From assembly GCA_022497155.1 (NCBI GenBank), contig MU385793.1, forward strand, positions 1 through 64,000: DNA of 64,000 nucleotides. The letters run 5' to 3'. Both the position numbers and the translations under genes were made by a program. Below, in pieces: positions 1 through 11,955 of the stretch (positions are counted from its first letter, which is position 1; each line of letters begins with the position of its first letter). The DNA comes from Whalleya microplaca. Lineage: Eukaryota > Ascomycota > Sordariomycetes > Xylariales > Xylariaceae. Below the pieces are notes generated by a model that was not told the origin of the DNA, ran no database searches, and saw only the letters and a program-made list of their open reading frames with translations.

Positions 1-429
1 ATTTGTTTCTTTTTTTTTTTTTTTTTTTTTCAGCTGCGTGAACGCTAGCTGAAAAATCAGGGAGGGATGTAATGAGGCAGGGGATTACGGGTATTAACAG
101 CAGCTTAAAAGCCACTAGAAGCCCCCTAAAGCCACGTTATAAGGCACTTTATAAGGCACTCCACAGGGTATTTATAGGGCACTTTATAAGGCAATTTACA
201 GTGGATTATATACTTATATTTAGCTGACCTTTTCCCTCACATCTTTTTCACTTTTTTATAATAAATATCACTAAATAGTTAAATAGTTATATATATATAG
301 CTTTAGCAGCTAATATACACTCATTTTTAACCTGATATCTCACTTTCGCTTTATACCGACACCCTAGCTTAAAACAATATAAAGGGGTTAAAAATTAATG
401 CACCTATATTTATACCTTATAAGTTAATA
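1..429. other. AT-rich RIP-type DNA with poly-T and short GGCAC-type repeats
   Basis: No gene is seen. A poly-T run lies near positions 10-30. Between about 105 and 205 a short phrase resembling ATAAGGCACTTT recurs several times with variation. The stretch lies beyond the point where the minus-strand Ty3/gypsy integrase similarity fades, so it may hold the rest of that element's 3' end or its LTR, but I could not identify an LTR partner. Confidence 0.5.
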
Positions 430-3400
430 TATTACCCGTGCTTAACTACTACTATCTTTAATATAAATACCCGAAACGGTTTTTTATAATATATTAATAT
501 TATATTTAACGCTATCGCTTTTATAATATAAGCGATATTTTAGGCACATTTTTTAAAACGATTTATTATTACAAATATATTATTATATTTATATTTATTT
601 TTCGGTATTACTTTAAAGTTTATAACTAAATATTACTAAATATAATTAGGTACCGGTAATAAGTAAAGCTTACTAAAGGTTTTATCGCGCGAAACTTTAG
701 CTAGCCGGCATTTTAAATAATTATTTATATATATTATAATATCCGCAAATAGCCCTAGCTATTAATATTATCCCGCAAATAGCTTATACGTTTTATTTTT
801 CCTTAAATATATTGTATTTAAGCGTTTATATATTTTGCGAATTAAACGCATTTATAAGTTATCTTTTTTAGGAATTATTAACCGTAAGTTATAAACAATT
901 AGTTTATTTATTAATTACTAAAGCTTAATAAGGTTTACCTTAGCCTTTTTCCGGTATAACTTTAAGCTAAGTTTTTTTTTTTTATTATAAAATCTCGTTT
1001 ACTAACGCTACTTCCGATAAAGGGGCTAGCAGTAACGGTATTTTTATTTTATTTAAAACAAGGATTTTAAAGTATAGGTATAATAATTTTAATAAAAGCT
1101 TGTTTATATTTAAGCAATTTAAATTTATAAAGGTTATTAACTTAAATAAAATAAGGTACCGCTAAACTTCCGTTTTTTTTTTTAATATATAGTTTTTTTT
1201 ACTTTCGTAAAAACGCGTTAGCTATTATATTCTTTCGATTAAGCCTATATATAATAACGAAATTATATTATATTAGTAATTCCGCTTAACCTACTTATTA
1301 GAAATTAAGCTTTTATTTAATACCGAAATATTTTAATACCTAATAATCTATTATTATTAAAAACGGGCTTCGGTATTAAGCTTTTACTAATTCCGGACGC
1401 TAGTATTATAACGCTTGTATTATAGCTAATATTTCTTTATTATAAACTTTATAATTTAATTCCGCCTTTTATATAGTCTCCGAAAAAAAAGCGACCGGGT
1501 ATTATTTATTATTATCCCTTTTTTAAAAAAGCAAGTTTGCTAAAACGCTATCTAAAGTATTCGTTTTTACCTTTATTTTACGGATATAATTAAAATAGGC
1601 TAAAACCAGGGCTAAGATAATAAGGTTTTTTAATATTTTAAAAGCTAATTTATATTCGACGTCTTAAATAAAAAGTACGTTAATTTTTATAAAGTTTATT
1701 AAAAGCTTTATTTTCCGATTATATTTAGGTATAAATTTACGGTAGAAATTATAAAATTTAAGGAATAATTATATATTTTTAATTATAATAAGTCGCTTTT
1801 AGTTTTATATTATAGCGACTTTTTCGGGGTTTATCTGAATGCCGTTAGTTCCGATAATAAACCCCAGAAATTTAGTCTAAGTAATATAAAATTTACATTT
1901 TTTTAAATCAGCTTATAGCCCTACCGCTTATAGCCTTTTTAAAACTTTAGTAATATATATCTCGTGTTTTTTTAGCAAATCGGAATATATTAAAATATTA
2001 TCGATATATGTGCTATAAAAAATATTTAAAAAGTTAAATAACGTTTTATTAATATATTTTTAAAAAATCGAAAAGCTATTAGTTAGTTAAAAAAAAAAGA
2101 CTTTATATTTATATGTCCCGTATCGCGTATAAAATGTCGTTAATTCTTCGTTATTTAAATATATCCGAATGCGGTTAAACGCTTATCGGATATTAATTTT
2201 TATAAATATTTTCGCTTTCGAAATATGCGCTAGCGTTTTTTTAATTAAAGGTAATAAATATCAATTTTTCCGCGTTAATATATTTAATTTCCGATAGTTT
2301 ATATAAAACCGAAGATTATTATTTACTTTAAATATAAAAAGAACCGGGGCTATTTATAACGTAACGTTCGACTTTATAAATTTCTTTTATAAGTTTTCAA
2401 TAATATAAGTACAGATTACTTTTAGTTTATTTAAGGATATCTTATATAATAAGTTATACGTTAAATTCTATCGCCCTTTATTATTTTTAAATTTAATATA
2501 ATAGTTATACGGCTAATTAAAGGGAAGCTGGTTGGAGTTTATTTTATTAAAGGCCCGCAAAAAGTGTCGGTATTTTATTAGGACTATTTCCTAAAGCTTT
2601 TGCCGGAACTCTTCCTTTTTTTTATCCGGAAAGCTGTCGAAGGCCTGCTACTTTTTCTTAATTTTTTTGTCGATTTTATATAGATTTGTTACGCCGATAT
2701 ACGATTTTTTAGCGGCTTTTAAAAAAGGTGCCGTAAAAATTACCGCTATATTTATAATAAAGCGATATCGGTATTAAAAAAAACATCTTATACTAAATAA
2801 TAAGGTTTATATCTATTATAAAATTACTTAGCTTTTTTAAAAAGGGGCTTAAATTTTTTCGGCGGCGGTTTTAAAGCTTTTTTTATATCAGCTATCTTAT
2901 AATATATCTTCCGGATACTGTTTTAAGGCCTACCTTTTTTAGCAGGGAAAGTCGGCTATAGATAAATATATTCGGGTCGATATTTTATTTATACAGGTAT
3001 AGCTTTTACCGGTTGTTCGACTTTTAGCAATTTTAGTTTAGCCACTTTTTAGTGTATAGCGTTTAATTTAGCTGGGGCTATAAGGTTTAAGTTTATATTA
3101 TTTAACCGGAATTTTAGCTTTTTTATCTGCTAAAATTCCTTTTTATTAAAAACTATTTTTATAATTACTAAAAGGCGGTTATATTAATAAAAAACCGGTA
3201 ATATCTTATTTTAATAAGGCTTATTTTTTTATTTTTCGAAACACTATTAAATATTCGGTAAGAAATTATTATATACGTTAAGCCGTATTTCCGAAAAACC
3301 CGAAAAAACATTAATAAATTACGCTTTTAAAAAAATCAAATTCTCCCGATAAATATTCGGAAAGACGTTATAATTATAAAACTAATAGCGACTAATTAAT

Positions 3401-3900
3401 ATATTATATTTTAAATCTAATATAGTAAAAGCTATTTTTTGTAAAATTTGTTTTTAAATACGCTAATTTATAATTAGCGTTTTTATAATTATTTATAAAC
3501 TTTTTAAATCGTAACTTTTAACTATTTATAACCGGAATTCCGTTATAACCTTAGGATTTAAGTATTATTTAATTAATTTAATAAGTTTAAAGTTTATAAA
3601 AATATATTTATTTATTCCCGTATCGGTAAGGGTATTTTTAGTAGTAATAAAAATTTTATTAGCTATAATAAAATTTTTTACGAAAAATTAATTCCCGCCG
3701 AAATATCGATTTAAATAGTCTACTAATATATTAACCACCCTTATTAATATTACCTTTAAAAGGGAGTTTATTTCGCTTAAGGTTATATATTTCCCGATCC
3801 GCTATTTTAGCTTATATTATTAACCGATAGGGATTTTTTACGCTATTTATAACGTATATAAATAAAGGCAACTAAAATATCCCGATTTATACCGTTATAG
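430..3900 (-). pseudogene. pol pseudogene of relic A (RT, RNase H, integrase)
   Basis: Minus-strand translation shows the RT active-site block as YIDNILIYS (box at 1997-2008; the family has YxDD, so the second Asp is now Asn). Below it lies an RNase H region at about 1300-1600, recognisable by ELNYKVYNKEILAII and further on VIIYRLNRKNIIANA. An integrase zinc-binding region follows at about 700-900, with NNYLKCRLAKVSRDK, where the family has a HHCC finger. Stops appear every few tens of codons, mainly TAA/TAG in place of Gln, Arg and Trp codons, as RIP produces. No functional product is possible. The protease region upstream of RT is too decayed to place. Confidence 0.8.
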
Positions 3901-4191
3901 TTTTATTTATATTACGGGTATAAATAATAAGCTATAATATATTTATATTAGTAATAATTAAAACATTATTTATTATTAATTAATTACTATATTTCGGCGA
4001 AACCCGGTTTAAGGTATATTTAAACCTAATTTATCGGAATTACGTTTCCCGAAATAAGTAGATTATTTTCCCGGCTAGCCGTAATACCCGCGCCGGTATA
4101 TGGGGGTCCGCCTTTGCGACCGCGTCCGCCGCCTTCTCGCCTAATATTAATTTACGTTTATATTTACGCATTATTATTACCGGCTCCGCCG

Positions 4192-4399
4192 TGTTATGGC
4201 ACAGGGATTAGGTACGGGATTTAAGGTGTGGTTTATGCGCATTACGTAATCACAGCTTAAGCCCCACACCTAACATGTATGGTAAATTTTTCGGCCGACC
4301 TTTTAGCTTAAATTCCTTTTTTTCTCCTTTATCTTAAGATTTTATAAAATATATAGGAATTAGGTCGCCAAGCCACCTTAACCCTTGTAACACGTGACA
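4192..4399 (+). mobile_element. Solo LTR, 208 bp, TSD CGCCG
   Basis: It starts TGTTATGGCACAGG and ends AACACGTGACA. The 5 bp before it (4187-4191) and after it (4400-4404) are both CGCCG, a perfect target-site duplication. The sequence matches the LTRs of the complete element at 13,853-21,140 along its length but lacks their ~24-bp internal duplication. It sits within relic A, so it is the younger insertion. Solo LTRs arise by recombination between the two LTRs of an element. Confidence 0.93.
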
Positions 4400-4439
4400 C
4401 GCCGGAAAACGCGTTTATTTTTTGCCGGCGTTTTTCGTT

Positions 4440-5950
4440 TTATTAAAAATTAAGTACGATTTAATCGCAATATTAAATAAAGCGGGAAAAATTATAACTA
4501 AAGTTAATATATTAATTAGTTACGGCGTTTTAAATATAAGATTATAATTTCGTATAAAACTTATTTTTTTATTCCGCTTTCGGTAATATACGCTTATTTG
4601 CTTTTTTTATAAATTCGTTTTTAAAAATATAAAATTTAATTAAACTATTTTTTATAATTAAGTTAATAAAAACTACTTTGGCTTTTTTATTTTCGTTTAT
4701 ATCCCGATATTAAATATATATATATTTTATTAAAACTACCGACGTAATAATTTTATCCGGGTAATCTTTTTTTAAATATTACTAAAGCTTTTTAATAACT
4801 TTTTTTTTAATATTAAACTTAATATCCGCTATATAGGTTTCGTTAAAATTGAATTAGTTAGTGTTAGCTTTTAGGCGGTTGTTTTATTTTCGGTACTATA
4901 TAATAAAAAAAACGGTATTTTTAAAGGTATTATTATAAAATTTAAGTATATCGATTTTAGCCGACCGCTTTTTTTTTAAATTAAAAAACGCTAATGCCGG
5001 GGTTTCGCCTTATATAGCGGCTTAGGCATTCTGGTTTATAATAGTAGCGTTTTTTATACGCGGTAAGGAAATAGGAGTAGGGGTATACTATTATATCGGG
5101 GTATTATATTAGCTTATTATAAGGTTAGTAATAGCCTAATTAACGTCCTTTAAGCATCGATAAAATTCCTCGGTTTTTTTACCCCCGGCTAGCTATTAAC
5201 GCAAATTTCCGACTATAATATTAGCTTTTTGGAGTAATTTCGTCAAATTCGCTTTTTTTTAATTAGCGACTGTTAATTATTATTATAGGTTTTAAATATC
5301 GGACTAAAGCGTATCTAATTAATAATTCGATAGTTCCGTAATAAAATTAGTAACGAACTAATTAATATTATTTAATTTTTTTATAAGCTTTATTACTTCC
5401 GAATTCTGGAGTTATAGCTAGTTTAGTAGTTTTTTTTTTATTTTTTCTCCTTTTTTTTTAGAGCGAATGCTTAATTTTTTATAACCCCGAAATTAATATT
5501 TTATCTTTCCGTAATGCGATATAAATAGCGGTAAGTTTTATAGTTAGCTATTATTAGGAATACTTTTAGTTTTATTTTTTAAAAAAGGGCTTTAAGATAT
5601 TATCGCGTTATTTTTTTAAAAGTTTTTTCGTTAATCGTTCCGTTTATTTCGGGTTATGCTTCTTTTTTTAAAAAGAGTAAGGGTGCGAAAAGAAATCCCG
5701 AGGACTTGTTTTTTATAAAGAATTTAGCTAATTTGTTTTTACATTTGCGTGTATTTTTATCGATTTGCGCCAAAATAAAATTATAGCGGGTCGTTATCGG
5801 TCTGTCGGCAGTAATTAGCTGCTTAATTTTTTCGAACGGGATTTAAGAAATAATAAGTTTTAAGTTATTATTATCGTTATTATTTCTTTTAATAATGCGT
5901 CTTTTAATAACGCTCGGGTTATAGCTATAGTAAGGCTAAATCGGTCCGAT
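4440..5950 (-). pseudogene. gag-like pseudogene of relic A
   Basis: The minus strand carries long but interrupted stretches of charged, Lys/Asn-rich peptide, including GETPALAFFNLKKK and YPDKIITSVVLIKY, followed towards lower coordinates by a Gly/Arg-rich tail. The position upstream of pol on the same strand and the composition suit a retrotransposon Gag. I could not align it to a named Gag family, and the zinc knuckle is not visible, so the call is mainly by position. The reading resumes on the far side of the solo LTR at 4192-4399, which therefore inserted into this element. Confidence 0.5.
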
Positions 5951-6276
5951 TATTAAGCGTTAGGCTAAAAAGCTGTCGCGTCCCGGGCGTTTGTTTTTAC
6001 GGAAAAAAGCTTAATTATATTCTTCCGGATCGAATTAGACTTTTAAGCGCGCTTTTTCCGCGCGTTTTTCTCTCGTTTTCGCTATAATAAGCAATAGGTA
6101 TTAAAGGTATAGGTGATTTAAGTTTAATATAGCTAAATAAATATAGGCTTTTAAGGAAGGTATAAAAGTGTTTTAGGTATATAATAAAAGTTATTACACT
6201 AGCAGTTAATTAATTAGTTAATCGATTAATTAATTAATTAATGGAAATTAAGCCTTTCCGAGACTATAAAAGGTTA

Positions 6277-6357
6277 ATCTTGCGATTATTATAATATGTG
6301 GTAATTATTAAAAGTAAGGCTTTAATATTACTAGCTGTTATATTAAAATCGCAAGAT
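6277..6357. repeat. Imperfect inverted repeat, ATCTTGCGATT arms
   Basis: The left arm ATCTTGCGATT (6277-6287) is matched by its reverse complement AATCGCAAGAT (6347-6357), and the next ~8 bp inward are roughly complementary. The interior includes AAGGCTTTAATAT (from about 6316), which is also present in the insertion at 28,490-28,727. The role is unknown; it could be the edge of a small element. Confidence 0.55.
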
Positions 6358-6500
6358 AAGAAAAAAAGGAACAAATTTCCTAAGTGTGCGCTAAGGAAAT
6401 TCGTTTAAAAAAACCCCGCCGGGCTAACCCTAGTGGGTGACTAATGTATATACGGGCCACATACCACAAGTGGTCCGTGTAAACCGTGACTTACGCTATA
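6283..6500. mobile_element. Possible short element related to the insertion at 28.5 kb
   Basis: Three landmarks occur in the same order and strand as in the 28,490-28,727 insertion: AAGGCTTTAATAT (6316), CCCCGCCGGG (6414) and GTCCGTG (6473). The first spacing is 98 bp in both places; the second is 59 bp here and 69 bp there. The stretch also keeps more CpA and TpG than the DNA around it. The ends are not defined and no target duplication was found. Confidence 0.4.
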
Positions 6501-8872
6501 TAATAAAAATAAAATATATAAATAACGTAAGTTTATCCACTTATTTTATGCGCTTTTAATTATATAATTTTTTATATATATTATTTAAAATTTTATATTT
6601 TCTTTATTTAAAAAATAAAAACGATTATTTAGTTTATAATTTTATTATTTATTTCTTAAAAATATTTTTATTTATTTATTTTCCGAAATATTAATAATAC
6701 TTTAGTTTTTTTAGATTTTAAAAAATCTCGTTTATAATTTATAACATATTTTTAGCTATTTATTTATCGGCATTATATATATAATAACTTATATTTATTT
6801 TAATTTTAATAAATTAGTTAATTTATAAATATCTAGGGTAAAATATAATTCGGGAATTTTTAGCTTAAATATATTTTAAAATAGTTCGGCTATAACTTTA
6901 ATTATTTTAAAGTTTGCGTTAATTAAAAGGGTATTATTAATTAACGTAATTTAGCTATTAAAAATTAAGCCCTAAGCTATTTCCGTAAGGGGTAGCTAAA
7001 TTAAATTATATAATATTATATTAATAGCTATAACGATATTAAAAATGTCAATATTAAATTCCGTAGCTATAGCTAAAACTTACGGAAAACTAAAGTTATT
7101 TAATATAGCTAATCCGGTTTCGCTAATTAAAACCCTCATTTTTGCGACTATATTAAAAGCAGTAGTAATAAATAAAAGCTTAAAATAACATTTTTATATG
7201 GCTTAAAGATCCACTATTTATATACTCGCTAATAAAGCTTAATTACGTATTTTTATTTAGCTTTAATAGTTTATTTAATATATTTTTTATAATTATAATT
7301 TATAGCGTTTTAGTTTATAACATTAAATTAATTATTATTTAATAGCTTAATATAAAGCTAGAATTATAATCGTTAAATAAAACCTTTGATTTTATTAAGG
7401 CTTTTATTATTTAGCTTAATATTAAAAATTTATATCGGAATAAAACTTTCCGCACGTAAGGCTTAATATTATAAAATACCGTAAATAATATTTAAAAGTT
7501 TATATTAAAAAAAGTAATTATATTTAAATTATCATTTATAATTATATCATACGGGCAAAAGAAATTATTTCTTAATAATAATTTAAGCTTAATGTCGCTT
7601 TTTAAAACTTAACTTGATTTTTAAAACTTTATAAAAGTTTATAATTATTCAAGTTATATTTAAATATATTAAAAATAAACGTCGCTTAATATTTCACTCG
7701 AAATTTCTTTTGCCGACTTTTTTAATTTTTTTTTTACGTTTTTTTATAATATATTCGAAAGTATTTAAAAATAATCGAGTAATTAAAATATAACTTATAT
7801 TAAAATATATATATATATTTATATTAAAAAAGTCCGGTATAATATAAATGCTGCTTTTTATATAAAAATATTATAAAAATATTATTTTACCGGCTTTTTC
7901 GCGAAATAAAGCCGACTTAATTTTTATTAGCTTATTTTTATATAAGTTATTTTTTATATTTATATCAGTATAGTTTATTAACTTAAATTTAATATAATAG
8001 TTTAAGGCGTGCTTTTATAAATAAAAATATATGAAAATTATAAAAATTAAATATTATATAATAATTATAATATATATATTTATTCATTAATTTAAATAAA
8101 ATTATTTATAACGTTTCGTTAAAATATATTATATAATATTTTATATATTCTTTCCGGTAATTACTCGAGTTAAATTTCCGGAAGTAATAATTATATTATA
8201 TAGTTATATCGAAAACTATAAATTTATTGTTTATTTTAATATTTAATTCGGAATCCGAATTAGTTTTTCCGAATAAATTTCCTATAAAATTAATATTATT
8301 TAATAATAATAAAAATCTAATAAATCGGCATTATTTTTATTATTAATATAATTTGCTTTATTTTTATTATAAAACTTCTTTTTATCGCGCTTACGGAAAT
8401 TATAATCGCGCTTTCGCTTATTTTTATTTTTATAATTTAATTTACGGTCCGTTCGGTTAAAACAGTTTATGCGATGTTTATAATTTTTATATCGACTTTT
8501 ATAATTATATAATTTATTATAGCGGCGAAACTTATAAGATTTGCCGGAATATTTTACATTTTTTTTATTTTTAACTAATCGCGAATTCTTTTCGGAATAT
8601 TAGTCGATATATAATATTTATCGCTTAATAGTAATCTTAAAATATTTTTTATTTATAGCTATAAGTAAAATTAGCTTTATTTTTATAATATATAATATAT
8701 ATTATTTAAATATTTTATAAATTTATAATACTTGAAAATATTTTTTAATTTTAAAGTTTATATTTATTTAAACTTAAACTATTTTAAAGTTATATTTATT
8801 TAAAATTCTTATAGCCTATATATATTATAATTTTCTTTAGATATATTAATTAAATATTGCCTCATTACTTAT
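6501..8872. other. AT-rich, RIP-type DNA, unidentified
   Basis: No open frame of note on either strand. On the minus strand around 8300-8540 there is a Lys/Arg/Asn-rich reading (for example KNKRKRDYNFRKRDKKK) that could be a Gag tail, but I could not assign it. Dinucleotide use (rich in TpA, poor in CpA/TpG, CpG kept) matches the neighbouring transposon relics, so the stretch is most likely decayed transposon DNA. Confidence 0.5.
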
Positions 8873-9080
8873 TGTCACGTGTTATAAGGGTTAAGGTGGC
8901 TTGGCGACCTAACTCCTGTGTATTTTATGAAATACTAGGATAGAGGAAAAAGGAAGGAATTTAAGCTAAAAGGTCGGCCGAGAAATTTACCATACATGTT
9001 AGGTGTGAGGCTTAAGCTACAATTACGTAATGCGCACAGACCACACCTTAAATCCCGTACCTAATCCCTGTTTTATAACA
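8873..9080 (-). mobile_element. Solo LTR, 208 bp, TSD CTTAT
   Basis: On the plus strand it reads TGTCACGTGTTATAAGG to ...TTTTATAACA, the reverse complement of the LTR family of the complete element. The flanks are CTTAT (8868-8872) and CTTAT (9081-9085), a perfect 5-bp target duplication. It lacks the 24-bp internal duplication of the complete element's LTRs. Confidence 0.92.
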
Positions 9081-10539
9081 CTTATTATATATTTTAATTT
9101 TATTTTAGGTTTAATAAACTAGGCCATAGCTTATATTAGCTATATAATAAAATATATTATTAATTAATTAAAAATATTTATTAAGCTATAAATTTATATA
9201 TTAATATATTTTTATTAATGTTTTAACGTTTTATTATATAACAACTTAACCTTTTTATAAAGTTTTAAATATCGAGAAAATTTAAGGCGCGTTATTTTAT
9301 TAAATGTTTTAATTTTTAATAAATAAATAAATACGCTTAATAAAGTAATATATATTTATAAAAATTAAAAATTCCCGCTAATAACTATTTTCAAATCGTA
9401 TTTATTATAGCAGTTGAAATTAAATATTCTAATTTTCTTACGCTTTAATTTATTAGTTCGACCGGAACTACCCGTTACATTAATGATATAAAAAATATAT
9501 TTATAGCCGCCGTTTATTTTTTTAACGGGAAGTATAAAATTATCTTATTATTTAAATATAAACTATACCGGCTTATTAGCGATAGCTATATATTATTAGG
9601 TATAGCTTTTAAATATTAATATATAAAAAAGTTATTATTAATTTATTACGCCATTTTTAAACGGGCTAATAATTAGGTATCGAACTATTGTAATAAAAAC
9701 TATAAATTTAAATTAAGGCTTATATTAAATAAAACTTTTAAAAACTTATAAACTAAGGCCGTAACAAGCTAGGGAAAATGTCGCATGTTTGTAATAAACG
9801 CTCTAGCTTCGAGTATTATTAGCGGAAGCTAGTTTTAACTAAAAAATACATATAAAGCCGCTTGTTATATTAGCTTTTATAAGAAAGTCTGGGGTAAAAA
9901 ATAAAATGTACGCTTAAAATTCTTTATTATAATATTACGTATATTTTAAAAAATAACCTTTATATTATATATATTCGCATTAGTAATTTTAAAAGACTTA
10001 TTTATTTTCTCGATTAATTATTTTAAATAGTTTATACGTATATTTAAATATTATATTAATAATTTATTATTTATAAAATATTCCGGGCTTTAAAACCCTT
10101 AAAATAAGGTATTTATAATATAAAACTCGGCCCGTATATTTCGGCTTTAGTCGCTTTAATTCGCAACTATTAGCTAATAATAACTTAAATTAAAAAGAAA
10201 TAGTCCTTATAATCGAAATATTAAAAATTACGTTATTTATATATATTTAAATACTAAAGGTTTTATATAAGTAATATTTAAAGTTTTTATATTAATAGTA
10301 TTAATAGTTTTAAAATAAGCGTTAAATTTTTTATTATATTTAAAATTTTGTAATAATTATATAAACCGCACTGGTTTTTTTATTTTTATTACGTAACTTT
10401 AACTGCCGAAATAAACATACGTATTTTATTTCGGGTATAAAAAGCTCGCTTTCGAAACAGCTACCGGATATATTAAATATAATGATAACGGAGCGGGAAA
10501 AAAATTAAAAAAAGCTAAAAAAAAATACGCAATATATAT
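9081..10539. other. AT-rich, RIP-type DNA, unidentified
   Basis: No intact frame and no recognised domain. It lies between a solo LTR and the first copy of the ~184-bp repeat. Base composition is that of the RIP-mutated block. Confidence 0.5.
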
Positions 10540-10936
10540 AAAAGGCCGTCATGCTAAGATGTAATTTTGTAATACTAAATAAGTGTTTATTTCTTAACTA
10601 AAGAAGAAAAAAAAATTAAAAAGGTATATTGGCACAGCTCGAGAGCATTTATACTAGCTCTCGAGACTTATGCTACTTGTCACGTGTTATAAGGGTTAAG
10701 GTGGCTTAGCGACCTAATTCCTATGTATTTTATATAATATTAAAATGGAGGAAAAGGGAAGGAATTTAAGCTAAAAAGTCGGCCGAGAAATTTACCCTGC
10801 ATATTAAGTGTAAGGTTTAAGCTGTAATTACGTAATATTCACAGACCACACTTTAATCCTATGCTTAACCTATGTTATAACACTATTATATCGGCTTATA
10901 ATCGCCGATATTCCTCATTACGGCATAGCTCATTAC
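10540..10936 (+). repeat. Repeat R, copy 1, split by a solo LTR
   Basis: Together, 10,540-10,677 and 10,883-10,936 match the uninterrupted copy at 27,633-27,816. The left half has AAAAGGCCGTCATGCTAAG and the hairpin CTCGAGAGC...GCTCTCGAG. The right half has ATCGGCTTATAATCGCCGAT and ends CATAGCTCATTAC. The break is caused by the solo LTR at 10,678-10,882. The family could be a solo LTR of another retrotransposon or a MITE. Its true ends are uncertain, but several copies are flanked by TATAT- or TACAT-like pentamers. Confidence 0.8.
10678..10882 (-). mobile_element. Solo LTR, 205 bp, inside repeat R copy 1
   Basis: Plus strand TGTCACGTGTTATAAGG to ...ATGTTATAACA. The flanks are CTACT (10,673-10,677) and CTATT (10,883-10,887). 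The uninterrupted repeat copy at 27.7 kb has CTACT once at this point, so the target duplication is CTACT with one later C-to-T change, as RIP makes. Same family as the other solo LTRs. Confidence 0.92.
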
Positions 10937-11823
10937 ATATATATAAAGCTACCGGCTCGAAAATATAACTTAAAATAAAGTTCTTAATATAAAAGGGATA
11001 AATAAAATTATAATAATATTTATAAAGTAAAGCTATTAATTATTCGGGGTAATATAAAAAACTATATATTAATATAATTATATTCGGTATATATATATAA
11101 GGAAAAAAGAGTAAAATTTTAATAAATAAAGTAATTTCTTTTTTATATTACGTAAAAGCAGTAATAAAAAAATAGTAAGCTTTTTTTATTAAATATATCT
11201 CGTATTTATAACTTAATAATATATTAATACGAAAAAAAGCGGGATAATTTATTATAAAAAAAGCAAACTTAAAATAAAAATTAAAAATTAAAAATTACTT
11301 AAATTATTAAAGCTTTAATATATATATAAATATATATATTAGTTTAAATAAAGCTAAGAAAATTTAAATTACCGGGTAATTATAATATCGTGATATAAAA
11401 GATTAAGGGTGTGTGTAAATATTGTGTATAAAAAAATAATAATAATAAAAGAAAAACCTTTATTATCATAAATCCACTTGATTTTATAACCTAATTAGCC
11501 TGATTTTAGCTTAGGGTAATTTAGTAATAAAGCATAATTAGTAATGCACGGACTTCGCAGCTAATTAAGTAAAGTGAGGTGGCTATTATATTAAATACTT
11601 ACGTACCTCCCGTAGTTTTAAATCTCTAGCTTTATTACATTATATTAATTAAGTAAAAAGTATAACTATTATTATTATAACTAGTTCCCGTGACATTTAT
11701 AACTATAACCGAAAGCTATAGCTTTTAATATAAGTGCGTGCTTTATTTAATTTATTTATTTAATTTATAAGTGAGGTTATTAAGTGACCCCGTTATTATA
11801 ACGTGTTATATCGGCTTAATTAT
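10937..11823. other. AT-rich DNA; 11.40-11.80 kb less RIP-like
   Basis: No gene is seen. The first part is strongly RIP-type. From about 11,400 to 11,800 the sequence keeps more CpA and TpG (for example GGTGTGTGTAAATATTGTG and ATGCACGGACTTCGCAGC), which suggests a segment that entered after the surrounding DNA was mutated. I could not define its ends. Confidence 0.45.
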
Positions 11824-11955
11824 AAAAAGCTATCACGCTAAAATGTAATTTTATAATGCTAAATAAGTGTTTATTTTTTAACTAAAAAAAAGAAAATTAA
11901 AAAGGTATATCGGTATAGCTCGAGAGCATTTATATTAGCTCTCGACAGCCGTGCT

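Larger units (their letters stand above)
430..6000 (-). mobile_element. Ty3/gypsy retrotransposon relic A, heavily RIP-mutated
   Basis: Read on the minus strand, this block gives the order gag, pol (RT, RNase H, integrase), the Ty3/gypsy order. All frames are broken by many stops created by C-to-T changes. Both borders are approximate: the low-coordinate edge is where integrase similarity ends, and the high-coordinate edge is where gag-like reading ends. No LTR pair was found. A solo LTR of another family interrupts it at 4192-4399. Identification rests on conserved RT, RNase H and integrase peptides visible between stops. Confidence 0.8.
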
